A stretch of DNA of 64,000 nt from JAOPZW01 sp963851295 (GTDB lineage Bacteria > Actinomycetota > Thermoleophilia > Solirubrobacterales > Solirubrobacteraceae): positions 248,001 through 312,000 of the forward strand of contig CAWKOS010000010.1 in NCBI GenBank assembly GCA_963851295.1, read 5' to 3'. A model generated the notes under the pieces. It had not been told where the DNA came from and made no database searches. It was given only the letters and a program-made list of their open reading frames with translations. This document shows, one piece after another, positions 30,884 through 38,587 of the stretch. The stretch's first letter is position 1. Each line of letters starts with the position of its first letter. Made by a program: the position numbers and the translations under genes.

Positions 30884-31153
30884 TTGTCCTACGTCCTGAC
30901 CTGCCCGAACTGCGGAGCGCGGGAGGTCACCGACTTCGCCTTCGGCGGCGAGCTCAGCAAGCGCCCGCGCGAGCGGCCCACCCTGCGCGAGCTCGGCGCC
31001 TACAACTACTTCCGCCGCAACGTCGCCGGCGTCCAGCGCGAGTGGTGGTACCACCGGTCGGGCTGCCGCGCGTGGTTCATCGCCGAGCGCGACACGCGGA
31101 CCAACGCGGTGGCGTGGACGGCGCTGCCCGACGAAGTCCCTCCGGCGGCATGA
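30884..31153 (+). CDS. soxD: Sarcosine oxidase delta subunit
   Basis: 89 residues. Cys7 and Cys10 (CPNCG) with His57 and Cys61 (WWYHRSGC) form the zinc site typical of the delta subunit; REVTDFAFGGEL and RPRERPT are also family-like. It is a structural subunit of the heterotetrameric sarcosine oxidase, in the cytosol. The start is a TTG at 30884, 10 bases after the metK stop, and the end overlaps soxA by 4 bases (ATGA). Members from Corynebacterium have the same size. Confidence 0.88.
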   Translation: MSYVLTCPNCGAREVTDFAFGGELSKRPRERPTLRELGAYNYFRRNVAGVQREWWYHRSGCRAWFIAERDTRTNAVAWTALPDEVPPAA

Positions 31154-33822
31154 CGCGCCTGCCCGAGCAGCCCGGCGAGCGCATCGACCGCACGCGCAGC
31201 GTCGGCTTCACCTTCGACGGCAAGCGCGTCGAGGCGCTGGAGGGCGACACCATCGCCTCCGCCCTCTACGTCGCCGGGCGGCGGACGTTCTCGCGCAGCT
31301 TCAAGTATCACCGCCGCCGCGGCCTGCTGTGCTGCGCGGGCCAGTGCCCCAACTGCCTCGTCGCCGTCGACGGCGCCCCCGGCGTGCGCGCCTGCACCGA
31401 GCCGGTGCGCGAGGGCATGGAGGTCGAGCACCTCAACGCCTCCCCCAGCCTCGAGCACGACGCGATGGCGGTCACCGACGCCGTCGGCGGCCCCTTCACC
31501 CCGCCGGGCTTCTACTACAAGACCTTCATCCGGCCCCGGCGGCTGTGGCCCGTCTACGAGAAGGTCCTGCGCCACGCCGCGGGGCTCGGGAGGCTGCGCG
31601 CCTCCCAGGACGAGCGCGAGTGGCGCACCGAGTATCGCCGCCGCCACGCCGACGTGCTCGTGGTCGGCGGCGGGGCGGCCGGCCTGCAGGCGGCGATCGA
31701 GGCCGCCGAAGCCGGCTCCGACGTGGTGCTCGCCGACGAGGGCCCCGAGCCCGGCGGATGGCTGCTGGTCGAGGACCGCGCCCGCGCCCGCGCGCTGACC
31801 GCCCGCGCCCGCGACGCGGGCGTCGAGGTCCTGGCCTCGGCCTCGGCTCTGGGCTGCTTCGACGGCCTCGTCGCGATCTGGCAGGGCTCCACGCTGCACC
31901 AGGTCCGCGCGCGCGAGCTCGTCTTCGCCACGGGCGCCATCGAGCAGCCGCTCGTCTTCGCGGGCAACGACCTGCCCGGGGTCATGCTCGCCGGCGGCGT
32001 GCGCCGGCTGATCGCGCTCTACGGCGTGGCGCCGGGCACGCGCGCGGTCGTGGCGACGACGTCGGACAGCGGCCTGGAGGCGGCGCGGGCGCTGCGCGAC
32101 GCGGGCGTCGAGGTCGCCGAGGTCGCCGACCTGCGCCAGGGCCGGACGGTGCTCGAGGCCGAGGGCCGCAAGCACGTCCGCGCCGCCGTCATCGGCACGC
32201 TCGACGGCGCCAACGAGCGGCGCGTGGAGTGCGACCTGGTCGTCGTCTCGGGCGGCTTCGCGCCCGCCACCTCGCTCGTCGCCCAGGCGGGCGGCCGGAC
32301 CGCGTACGACCCGGCGCGCGGCCACTTCGCGATCGCCGAGCTGCCCGAGGGCGTCCGTGCCGTCGGCACCGTCGCCGGAGAAGGGCCGTCCGCCCCGGAG
32401 GCGGTGCCCCCCGCGGTCGCCGGCGCCGCGCGCGGCAAGTGCTTCGCCTGCCTGTGCGAGGACGTCACCGCCAAGGACATCCACCTCAGCGTCGAGGAGG
32501 GCTACGACTCGATCGAGCTCTCCAAGCGCTACACGACGGCGACGATGGGCCCGTGCCAGGGGCGGATGTGCCAGCTGCCCGCCGTGCGGCTCATGGCGCG
32601 GGAGACCGCCCAGGACCTGCAGGCGATCGGCACCACGACCGCGCGCCCGCCGTGGACGGCGGTCCCGCTCGGCGCGCTCGCCGGACGTCCCTTCGACCCG
32701 GCCAAGCGCTCGGCCATCCACCCCCGCCACCGCGAGCTGGGCGCGCGCGTGCTCTGGGCCGGCGACTGGCGGCGCGCCTACGACTACGGCGATCCGGCGG
32801 GCGAGGCGCTCGCCGTCCACGAGAGCGCCGGGCTCATCGACGTCTCGACGCTGGGCAAGCTCATCGTCCGCGGGCCGGAGGCCGGCGCCTTCTTGGACCG
32901 CCTCTACCCCAACCGCTTCTCGAACCTGCGGCCCGGGCGCATCCGCTACGGGGTGCTGACCTCCGACGCCGGGCGGATCATGGACGACGGCACCGTCTGC
33001 CGGCTCGACGACGAGTCCTTCTACGTGACCACGACCTCCAGCGGCGCGGGCGCCGTCGAGCAGTGGTTCGCGTGGTGGCTGGCCGACTGGCGCATGGAGG
33101 TGACGCTCACCGACGTCACCCAGGGCCTCGCCGCCGTCAACCTCGCGGGGCCCAACGCGCGCGAGATCATGGGCGGGCTCACCGACCTCGACTGCTCCAA
33201 CGAGGCCTTCGCCTACCTCGACGCCAAGCGCGCGCGGGTCGCCGGCGTCCCGGCGCTGGTCCTGCGCATCGGCTTCGTGGGCGAGGTCGGCTACGAGATC
33301 CACTTCCCCGCCGCCTACGGCCAGGACGTGTGGGACGCGATCCTCGCGGCGGGCACCGACCACGCCATCCGGCCCTTCGGCCTCGAGCCCCAGCGGATCC
33401 TGCGCCTGCAGAAGCTGCACGTCCTCGTCGGCCAGGACACCGACTCGGAGTCCACGCCCTACGGCGCCGCGATGCCGTGGATCGTCAAGCTCGACAAGGA
33501 CGAGGACTTCATCGGGCGCTGGGCGCTCGAGCACGCCGCCGAGCATCCGGGCCCCACCGCGCTCGTCGGCTTCACGCTCCCCGACGGCGACGTCCCCACC
33601 GAGGGCGCCGCCGTCCTCGACGGCCGCGGCGAGCCGATCGGCCAGGTCACGAGCGCGCGCCACTCGCGCCAGCTCGGCCAGGTCATCGGGATGGCGTGGG
33701 TCCCGGCCGCGCTGGCGACCGACGGCGCCGCGATCACGATCTCCGACGAGGAACGGCGCCTGCGCGCCGCGGTCCTCACGCGGCCCTTCTACGACCCCGA
33801 CGGCGAGGTGCTGCGCTCGTGA
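31150..33822 (+). CDS. soxA: Sarcosine oxidase alpha subunit
   Basis: 890 residues, slightly shorter than the roughly 965-1000 of characterised alpha subunits. Order: an N-terminal ferredoxin-like Fer2_4 domain with Cys61, Cys62, Cys66 and Cys69 (CCAGQCPNC), a dinucleotide-binding domain (VLVVGGGAAGLQAAIEA at about 170), a Cys-rich segment at about 430 (KCFACLCEDV, later GPCQGRMC), and a GcvT-like folate-binding domain from about 510 to the end. With the other subunits it oxidises sarcosine to glycine, giving H2O2 and 5,10-methylene-THF. Dimethylglycine or other N-methyl amines are possible substrates. Confidence 0.9.
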   Translation: MTRLPEQPGERIDRTRSVGFTFDGKRVEALEGDTIASALYVAGRRTFSRSFKYHRRRGLLCCAGQCPNCLVAVDGAPGVRACTEPVREGMEVEHLNASPSLEHDAMAVTDAVGGPFTPPGFYYKTFIRPRRLWPVYEKVLRHAAGLGRLRASQDEREWRTEYRRRHADVLVVGGGAAGLQAAIEAAEAGSDVVLADEGPEPGGWLLVEDRARARALTARARDAGVEVLASASALGCFDGLVAIWQGSTLHQVRARELVFATGAIEQPLVFAGNDLPGVMLAGGVRRLIALYGVAPGTRAVVATTSDSGLEAARALRDAGVEVAEVADLRQGRTVLEAEGRKHVRAAVIGTLDGANERRVECDLVVVSGGFAPATSLVAQAGGRTAYDPARGHFAIAELPEGVRAVGTVAGEGPSAPEAVPPAVAGAARGKCFACLCEDVTAKDIHLSVEEGYDSIELSKRYTTATMGPCQGRMCQLPAVRLMARETAQDLQAIGTTTARPPWTAVPLGALAGRPFDPAKRSAIHPRHRELGARVLWAGDWRRAYDYGDPAGEALAVHESAGLIDVSTLGKLIVRGPEAGAFLDRLYPNRFSNLRPGRIRYGVLTSDAGRIMDDGTVCRLDDESFYVTTTSSGAGAVEQWFAWWLADWRMEVTLTDVTQGLAAVNLAGPNAREIMGGLTDLDCSNEAFAYLDAKRARVAGVPALVLRIGFVGEVGYEIHFPAAYGQDVWDAILAAGTDHAIRPFGLEPQRILRLQKLHVLVGQDTDSESTPYGAAMPWIVKLDKDEDFIGRWALEHAAEHPGPTALVGFTLPDGDVPTEGAAVLDGRGEPIGQVTSARHSRQLGQVIGMAWVPAALATDGAAITISDEERRLRAAVLTRPFYDPDGEVLRS

Positions 33823-34385
33823 GTGCCTTCGAGTTCCTCGAGCCGGCGGCCGGCCCCGGCGTCCTGGCGCGCTCGCCGATGGAGCGCCAGGCGCAGGCCG
33901 CGGGGGCGCGCTTCGAGGAGCGCGACGGCTGGAACGTCGCCGTGGCGTATCCCACGAACGGCCCGGTGACGTGGACCGACATGTCACACCTGCGAAAGCG
34001 CGAGGTGCACGGCGACCACGAGCTGGCGCCGGGCATGGCGTCGAAGGTCAACGGGGCCTGGTGGTGTCCGGTCACGCGCGACCGAGCGCTGGTCATCGGC
34101 GACTCGGATGCCGACGGCCTGGACGTCACCTGCTGCCTCGCCGCCCTGGCGATCTGTGGCCCGCAGGCACGCGAGGTCTTCGCTCGCTTCTGCGCGCTCG
34201 ATCTTCGCGAGCTCGCGATGCCGGTCGGTGCCTTCCGCCCGGGGTCGGTCGCTCGCACGCCCGGCTACGTCCTGCGCGAGGACGACGAACGCTTCCTCAT
34301 GCTCTTCGGCTGGGCGCTCGGCGAGTACATGTGGACCGTCGTCGCCGACGCGGCGGAGAGCTTCGGCGGGACCGCCCGTGCGTGA
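33819..34385 (+). CDS. soxG: Sarcosine oxidase gamma subunit
   Basis: 188 residues. A short GcvT/YgfZ-like fold: ACGPQARE is replaced here by ALAICGPQAREVFARFCALD, followed by LAMPVGAFRPGSVARTPGYV and FLMLFGWALGEYMWTVVADA, all usual for the gamma subunit. It helps shape the folate-side tunnel of the complex. The GTG at 33819 overlaps the soxA stop (GTGA), and the 3' end overlaps soxB by 8 bases. It is clearly different from the shorter GcvT-like protein at 24303, so the cluster carries two such folds outside the alpha subunit. Confidence 0.82.
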   Translation: MSAFEFLEPAAGPGVLARSPMERQAQAAGARFEERDGWNVAVAYPTNGPVTWTDMSHLRKREVHGDHELAPGMASKVNGAWWCPVTRDRALVIGDSDADGLDVTCCLAALAICGPQAREVFARFCALDLRELAMPVGAFRPGSVARTPGYVLREDDERFLMLFGWALGEYMWTVVADAAESFGGTARA

Positions 34386-35589
34386 CCTCTTCCGCCGCCG
34401 GCGCATGTGGCGCGAGCGCCCGGCGCTCAAGGGCGCCTACGACGTCGTGATCATCGGCGGCGGCTCGCACGGCCTCGCGACCGCGTACTACCTGCGCCAG
34501 CGCGGCATCACCGACGTCGCGATCCTCGAAAAGGGCTACATCGGCTCGGGCGCGGCGGGGCGCAACACGACGATCCTGCGCTCCAACTACAAGACCCCGG
34601 AGGGCGCGCGCTTCTACGACGCGAGCGTCAAGCTCTACGAGGGCCTCTCGCAGGAGCTCAACTTCAACCTGCTCTTCTCGCAGTGCGGGCACCTCACGCT
34701 CGCGCACTCCGACCGCGCGATGTTCGTCATGGCCAACCGCGCCGAGGTCAACCGCCTGCAGGGGATCGACTCGCGGCTCATCGGTCCCGACGAGGTCAAG
34801 CGCCTGGCTCCCGCGATGTACGTCGGGCCCGACTGCACCTATCCGATCATGGGCGCCCTCTACCACCCGCCCGGCGGGATCATCCGCCACGACGCCGTCG
34901 TCTGGGGGCTCGCCCGGGGCGCCGACGCGGGCGGCGCCGAGATCCACCCCTACACCGAGGTGCTCGGCCTCGAGCGCACCAACGGCCGCGTGGACGCCGT
35001 CCGCACCAACCGCGGGACGATCCGCGCCGGCCAGGTCGTCAACTGCACCGCGGGCTGGAGCACGCTGCTGTGCGACATGGCCGGTGTCGGGCTGCCGATC
35101 ACCACGCACATCCTGCAGGCGTGCGTCACCGAGCCGGTCAAGCCGCTGCTCGACGTGGTGATCGTGTCCTCGCAGATGCACGTCTACGTCTCGCAGACCG
35201 ATCGCGGCGAGTTCCTCATGGGCGCCGAGATCGAGCCGTGGACGACGTACCGCATGCAGGGCACCCTGAACTTCCTGCAGGAGGTCACCCGCCACACGCT
35301 CGAGCTCTTCCCGCAGCTCGAGCGCGCGCGGCTGCTGCGCTCGTGGGCGGGCCTGTGCGACCTGAGCCCCGACTACAGCCCGATCCTCGGCAAGACCGAG
35401 GTCGAGAACTTCCACGTCAGCGCCGGCTGGGGCACCTACGGCTTCAAGGCCGCGCCGATCGTGGGCAAGACGCTGGCCGAGCTCGTCGACACCGGCCGCA
35501 CCCCGGACCTCATCGCCCCTTTCGCGCTCGAGCGCTTCTACGAGGACAAGCTCGTCTCCGAGCTCGCCGCCGCGGCGGTGAGCCACTGA
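34378..35589 (+). CDS. soxB: Sarcosine oxidase beta subunit
   Basis: 403 residues, a DAO-family flavoprotein with the FAD-binding YDVVIIGGGSHGLATAYYL (about 21-39), GYIGSGAAGRNTTILRSNY (flavin contact region), ARLLRSWAGLCDLSPDYSPI and GWGTYGFKAAPIVGK near the end. This subunit holds the active site where the N-methyl group is oxidised. The GTG at 34378 overlaps soxG by 8 bases. The usual order in corynebacteria and rhizobia is B-D-A-G, so its last position (D-A-G-B) is unusual. A TetR operator candidate starts at the stop codon. Confidence 0.92.
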   Translation: MRDLFRRRRMWRERPALKGAYDVVIIGGGSHGLATAYYLRQRGITDVAILEKGYIGSGAAGRNTTILRSNYKTPEGARFYDASVKLYEGLSQELNFNLLFSQCGHLTLAHSDRAMFVMANRAEVNRLQGIDSRLIGPDEVKRLAPAMYVGPDCTYPIMGALYHPPGGIIRHDAVVWGLARGADAGGAEIHPYTEVLGLERTNGRVDAVRTNRGTIRAGQVVNCTAGWSTLLCDMAGVGLPITTHILQACVTEPVKPLLDVVIVSSQMHVYVSQTDRGEFLMGAEIEPWTTYRMQGTLNFLQEVTRHTLELFPQLERARLLRSWAGLCDLSPDYSPILGKTEVENFHVSAGWGTYGFKAAPIVGKTLAELVDTGRTPDLIAPFALERFYEDKLVSELAAAAVSH

Positions 35590-35605
35590 GACAGGTCTGT
35601 ATCAT
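35589..35605 (+). promoter_or_regulatory. TetR operator candidate and -10 box
   Basis: AGAC-AG-GTCT (35589-35598) is an inverted repeat of the type bound by many TetR/AcrR proteins. It directly precedes TATCAT (35600-35605), which lies 9 bases before the TetR ATG at 35615. The arrangement fits autorepression of a leaderless mRNA. Confidence 0.5.
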
Positions 35606-35614
35606 CGGGACGGC

Positions 35615-36181
35615 ATGGAAGCACCCGCCAGCGCACGCGATCGCATCCTCGAGACGGCCTACGAGCTGTTCAGCCGCTATGGCACCCGCGCGGTCGGGAT
35701 CGACGCGATCATCGCCGAGGCGGGCGTCGCGAAGATGTCGCTGTACCGCAACTTCGCCTCCAAGGACGAGCTCATCCGCGCCTTCCTGGCGCTGCGCGAG
35801 GAGCGCTGGACGCGCGCGTGGCTGCAGGCCGAGGTCATGCGCCGCGCCGACACCCCCGGCGAGCGGCTGCTGGCGATCTTCGACGTCTTCGGCGAGTGGT
35901 TCCAGCGCGACGACTTCGAGGGCTGCTCGTTCATCAACGTGATGCTCGAGATCGACGACCGCGAGCACAGCGTCCGGCAGGCCACGGTGATGCACCTGGC
36001 GACGATCCGCGGCTTCCTGTGCGGCCTGGCTGAGGAGGCCGGCGCCGCGGACCCCGACGGCTTCGCGCGCCAGTGGCACATCCTCATGAAGGGCTCGATC
36101 GTCGCGGCCGCCGAGGGCGACCGCGAGGCCGGGATCCGCGCCCGCGAGCTCGGCGCCCTGCTGCTCGCGGACCGCACCTAG
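35615..36181 (+). CDS. TetR/AcrR-family regulator of the one-carbon cluster
   Basis: 188 residues. The N-terminal helix-turn-helix is at about 8-55 (RDRILETAYELFSRYGTRAV, AGVAKMSLYRNFASKDELIR). The ligand domain contains WFQRDDFEGCSFINVMLEI, typical of the YcdC/TetR_C subgroup whose FEGCxFIN motif is common in regulators of amine and xenobiotic operons. It probably represses itself, through the dyad at 35589, and part of the sarcosine oxidase or formate-THF ligase region. The ligand is unknown. Confidence 0.87.
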   Translation: MEAPASARDRILETAYELFSRYGTRAVGIDAIIAEAGVAKMSLYRNFASKDELIRAFLALREERWTRAWLQAEVMRRADTPGERLLAIFDVFGEWFQRDDFEGCSFINVMLEIDDREHSVRQATVMHLATIRGFLCGLAEEAGAADPDGFARQWHILMKGSIVAAAEGDREAGIRARELGALLLADRT

Positions 36182-36271
36182 CCACAGGGAGGGCAAACCC
36201 CTGCACTTCGAGGGTTACGGGCGCCCCTGGCGAGGGGTTAAGGTGCCCCCGCCCCCGTCCCGGAGGAGACG

Positions 36272-37951
36272 ATGAAGAGCAGCCTCGAGATCGCCCAGGA
36301 AGCCGTCCTCAAGCCGATCGAGCAGATCGCCGAGCAGGTGGGCCTGCAAGACGAGGAGTTCGAGCCCTACGGCCGCTACAAGGCCAAGATCGATCTCGGC
36401 GTCCTCGACCGCCTCGCCGACGCGCCGAACGGCAAGCTCGTGTGCGTCACGGGCATGACGCCGACCAAGGCCGGCGAGGGCAAGACCACGACGCTCGTCG
36501 GCCTCACCCAGGGCCTCGGCGTCATCGGCAAATCGCCGGTCGCGTGCCTGCGCGAGCCCTCGCTGGGCCCGGTGTTCGGCATCAAAGGCGGCGCCGCCGG
36601 CGGCGGCATGACGCAGGTGGTCCCGATGGAGGACCTCAACCTGCACTTCACCGGCGACATCCACGCGATCGGGGCGGCCAACAACCTGCTCGCGGCGATG
36701 CTCGACGCGTCGATCCTGCACGGCAACCCGCTGCACATCGACGCCCTGCGCGTCGGCTGGCGGCGCGCGATGGACATGAACGACCGCGCACTGCGCCAGA
36801 TCACGATCGCCCTCGGCGGCCGTGCCAACGGCTACCCGCGCGAGAGCGGCTTCGACATCACCGCGGCCTCCGAGGTCATGGCGATCATGGCCGTGGCCCG
36901 CGACCTGCAGGATCTGCGCCGGCGCCTGGGCGCGATCACGGTCGCGCACTCCTTCAACGGAGGCGCGCCGATCACCGCCGAGGACCTCGGCGCGGCGGGC
37001 GCGATGGCCGTGCTCCTCAAGGACGCCCTGAAGCCCAACCTCATCCAGACCCTCGAGGGCCAGCCGTGCCTGATGCACTGCGGCCCCTTCGCGAACATCG
37101 CCCACGGCAACAACTCGCTCGTCGCCGACCTCATCGGGATGAAGCTCGGCGACTACGTCGTCACCGAGTCGGGCTTCGGCTCGGACATGGGCGCCGAGAA
37201 GTTCTTCGACATCGTCTGCCGCTTCGGCGGCCTGGCGCCGAGCGCCGCCGTGCTCGTGACCACCGTGCGCGCGATCAAGCACCACGGCGGCATCGAGGAC
37301 GACCCGCGCACCGACCGCGCCCAGGGGCGCGAGGCGATCGAGGCCGGCATGGCCAACGTGCGCCGCCACCTGGCCAACGTCAAGCAGTTCGGCCTGCCGT
37401 GCGTCGTGGCCGTCAACCGCCGTCCCGGCGACACCAACGAGGAGGTCGAGCTCGTCAAGCGCCTGGCCGAGGAGGCCGGCGCCTTCCGGGCCGAGGCCAA
37501 CGAGGGCTTCGCCAAGGGCGGCATCGGCGCCGCCGACCTCGCCGCGGCGGTCGTCGACGCCTGCGACGAGCCCAGCGAGTTCCGGCTCCTCTACGACGAC
37601 GACTGGACCATCCAGGACAAGATCGAGGCCATCGCGCGCCGCGTGTACGGCGCCGCCGACGTCTACTTCTATCCCGAGGCCGAGAAGAAGATCGGCCAGT
37701 ACACGTCCGACGGCCTGGACCAGTTCCCGATCTGCATGGCCAAGACGCACCTGTCGCTCTCGGCCGACCCCGCGCTGCTCAACGCGCCCGAGCACTTCAG
37801 CCTCCCGGTGCGCGACATCCGCGCCTACACCGGGGCGGGCTGGCTCGTGCCGCTGTGCGGCGACATCCAGCAGATGCCGGGCCTGGGCAAGACGCCGGCG
37901 GCGCTCAACGTCGACATCGACGAGAATGGGCGGACCATCGGCCTCTTCTGA
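36272..37951 (+). CDS. fhs: Formate-tetrahydrofolate ligase
   Basis: 559 residues, the usual length. The P-loop is at about 63-74 (TPTKAGEGKTTT), followed by REPSLGPVFGIKGGAAGGG, HFTGDIHAIGAANNLLAAM and the late motif LVPLCGDIQQMPGLGKTPAA. It couples formate, THF and ATP to 10-formyl-THF. A clear GGAGGAG ribosome binding site precedes the ATG, and the 90-bp leader contains two short hairpins (AACCC/GGGTT and CCCCT/AGGGG). Together with the cyclohydrolase gene just downstream it connects the formate and methylene levels of the folate pool that sarcosine oxidase feeds. Confidence 0.95.
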   Translation: MKSSLEIAQEAVLKPIEQIAEQVGLQDEEFEPYGRYKAKIDLGVLDRLADAPNGKLVCVTGMTPTKAGEGKTTTLVGLTQGLGVIGKSPVACLREPSLGPVFGIKGGAAGGGMTQVVPMEDLNLHFTGDIHAIGAANNLLAAMLDASILHGNPLHIDALRVGWRRAMDMNDRALRQITIALGGRANGYPRESGFDITAASEVMAIMAVARDLQDLRRRLGAITVAHSFNGGAPITAEDLGAAGAMAVLLKDALKPNLIQTLEGQPCLMHCGPFANIAHGNNSLVADLIGMKLGDYVVTESGFGSDMGAEKFFDIVCRFGGLAPSAAVLVTTVRAIKHHGGIEDDPRTDRAQGREAIEAGMANVRRHLANVKQFGLPCVVAVNRRPGDTNEEVELVKRLAEEAGAFRAEANEGFAKGGIGAADLAAAVVDACDEPSEFRLLYDDDWTIQDKIEAIARRVYGAADVYFYPEAEKKIGQYTSDGLDQFPICMAKTHLSLSADPALLNAPEHFSLPVRDIRAYTGAGWLVPLCGDIQQMPGLGKTPAALNVDIDENGRTIGLF

Positions 37952-37972
37952 GCCCGCGCGATACTGACGGGC

Positions 37973-38575
37973 ATGTCCGCGCTCGCCGATCGCCCGCTGG
38001 GCCAGCTGCTGGACGACGTCGCGGCCGAGTCGGCGGCGCCGGGCGGCGGATCGTCGAGCGCGCTGGCCTGCGCGCTGGCGGCCGGGCTCGTCGAGATGAC
38101 CGCTGCCTTCACGCTGGCCCGCGGCGAATACGCCGATCGCCACGAGCGGATGGCGCAGGTGCGCGCGCGGGGCGGCGAGCTGCGCGCCGACGCGCTCGCC
38201 CTGGCCGAGGGCGAGCTTGACGTCTACGGCGCGGTGCTCGAGGCGCTGCGACTGCCGGAGGACGAGCCCGGACGCGCGGCGCGCGTCGAGGCGGCGCTGT
38301 CGGACGCCACGGACAGCCCGCTGGCGATCGCGCGCACCGCGGCGCAGACCGCCGAGCTCGCCGCCGAGACGGCGCAGACCGGGAACCTGCACGTCCACGG
38401 CGACGCCGTCGTCGGCGTGCTCCTGGCCGAGGCGGCGTGCGCCGCGGCGGCCCGGCTCGTCGAGCTCAACCTCAACGGGCACCCCGACGATCCGCGCCTC
38501 GAGGAGGCCGCCGAGCTCCCCCGACGTGCAGAGCGGGCGCGACTGGCGGCGCTGTCGACTGCACGCGACGTGTAG
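37973..38575 (+). CDS. fchA: Cyclodeaminase/methenyl-THF cyclohydrolase family protein
   Basis: 200 residues of the FTCD_C family: SAAPGGGSSSALACALAAGL at about 24-43 is the family signature, then EMTAAFTLAR, and NLHVHGDAVVGVLLAEAAC. Short stand-alone members such as clostridial FchA interconvert 5,10-methenyl-THF and 10-formyl-THF; fused members deaminate formimino-THF. Directly after fhs, the cyclohydrolase role is more likely. No histidine-degradation gene is nearby to suggest the other activity. A methylene-THF dehydrogenase, the missing step, is not in the window. Confidence 0.85.
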   Translation: MSALADRPLGQLLDDVAAESAAPGGGSSSALACALAAGLVEMTAAFTLARGEYADRHERMAQVRARGGELRADALALAEGELDVYGAVLEALRLPEDEPGRAARVEAALSDATDSPLAIARTAAQTAELAAETAQTGNLHVHGDAVVGVLLAEAACAAAARLVELNLNGHPDDPRLEEAAELPRRAERARLAALSTARDV

Positions 38576-38578
38576 GGT
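38573..38578 (+). promoter_or_regulatory. -10 box (TAGGGT), leaderless start at 38588
   Basis: TAGGGT overlaps the stop codon of the cyclohydrolase gene and ends 9 bases before the GTG at 38588. It supports that start over the internal ATG at 38606, and marks the end of the one-carbon operon. Confidence 0.35.
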
Positions 38579-38587
38579 CGCCCGCTC

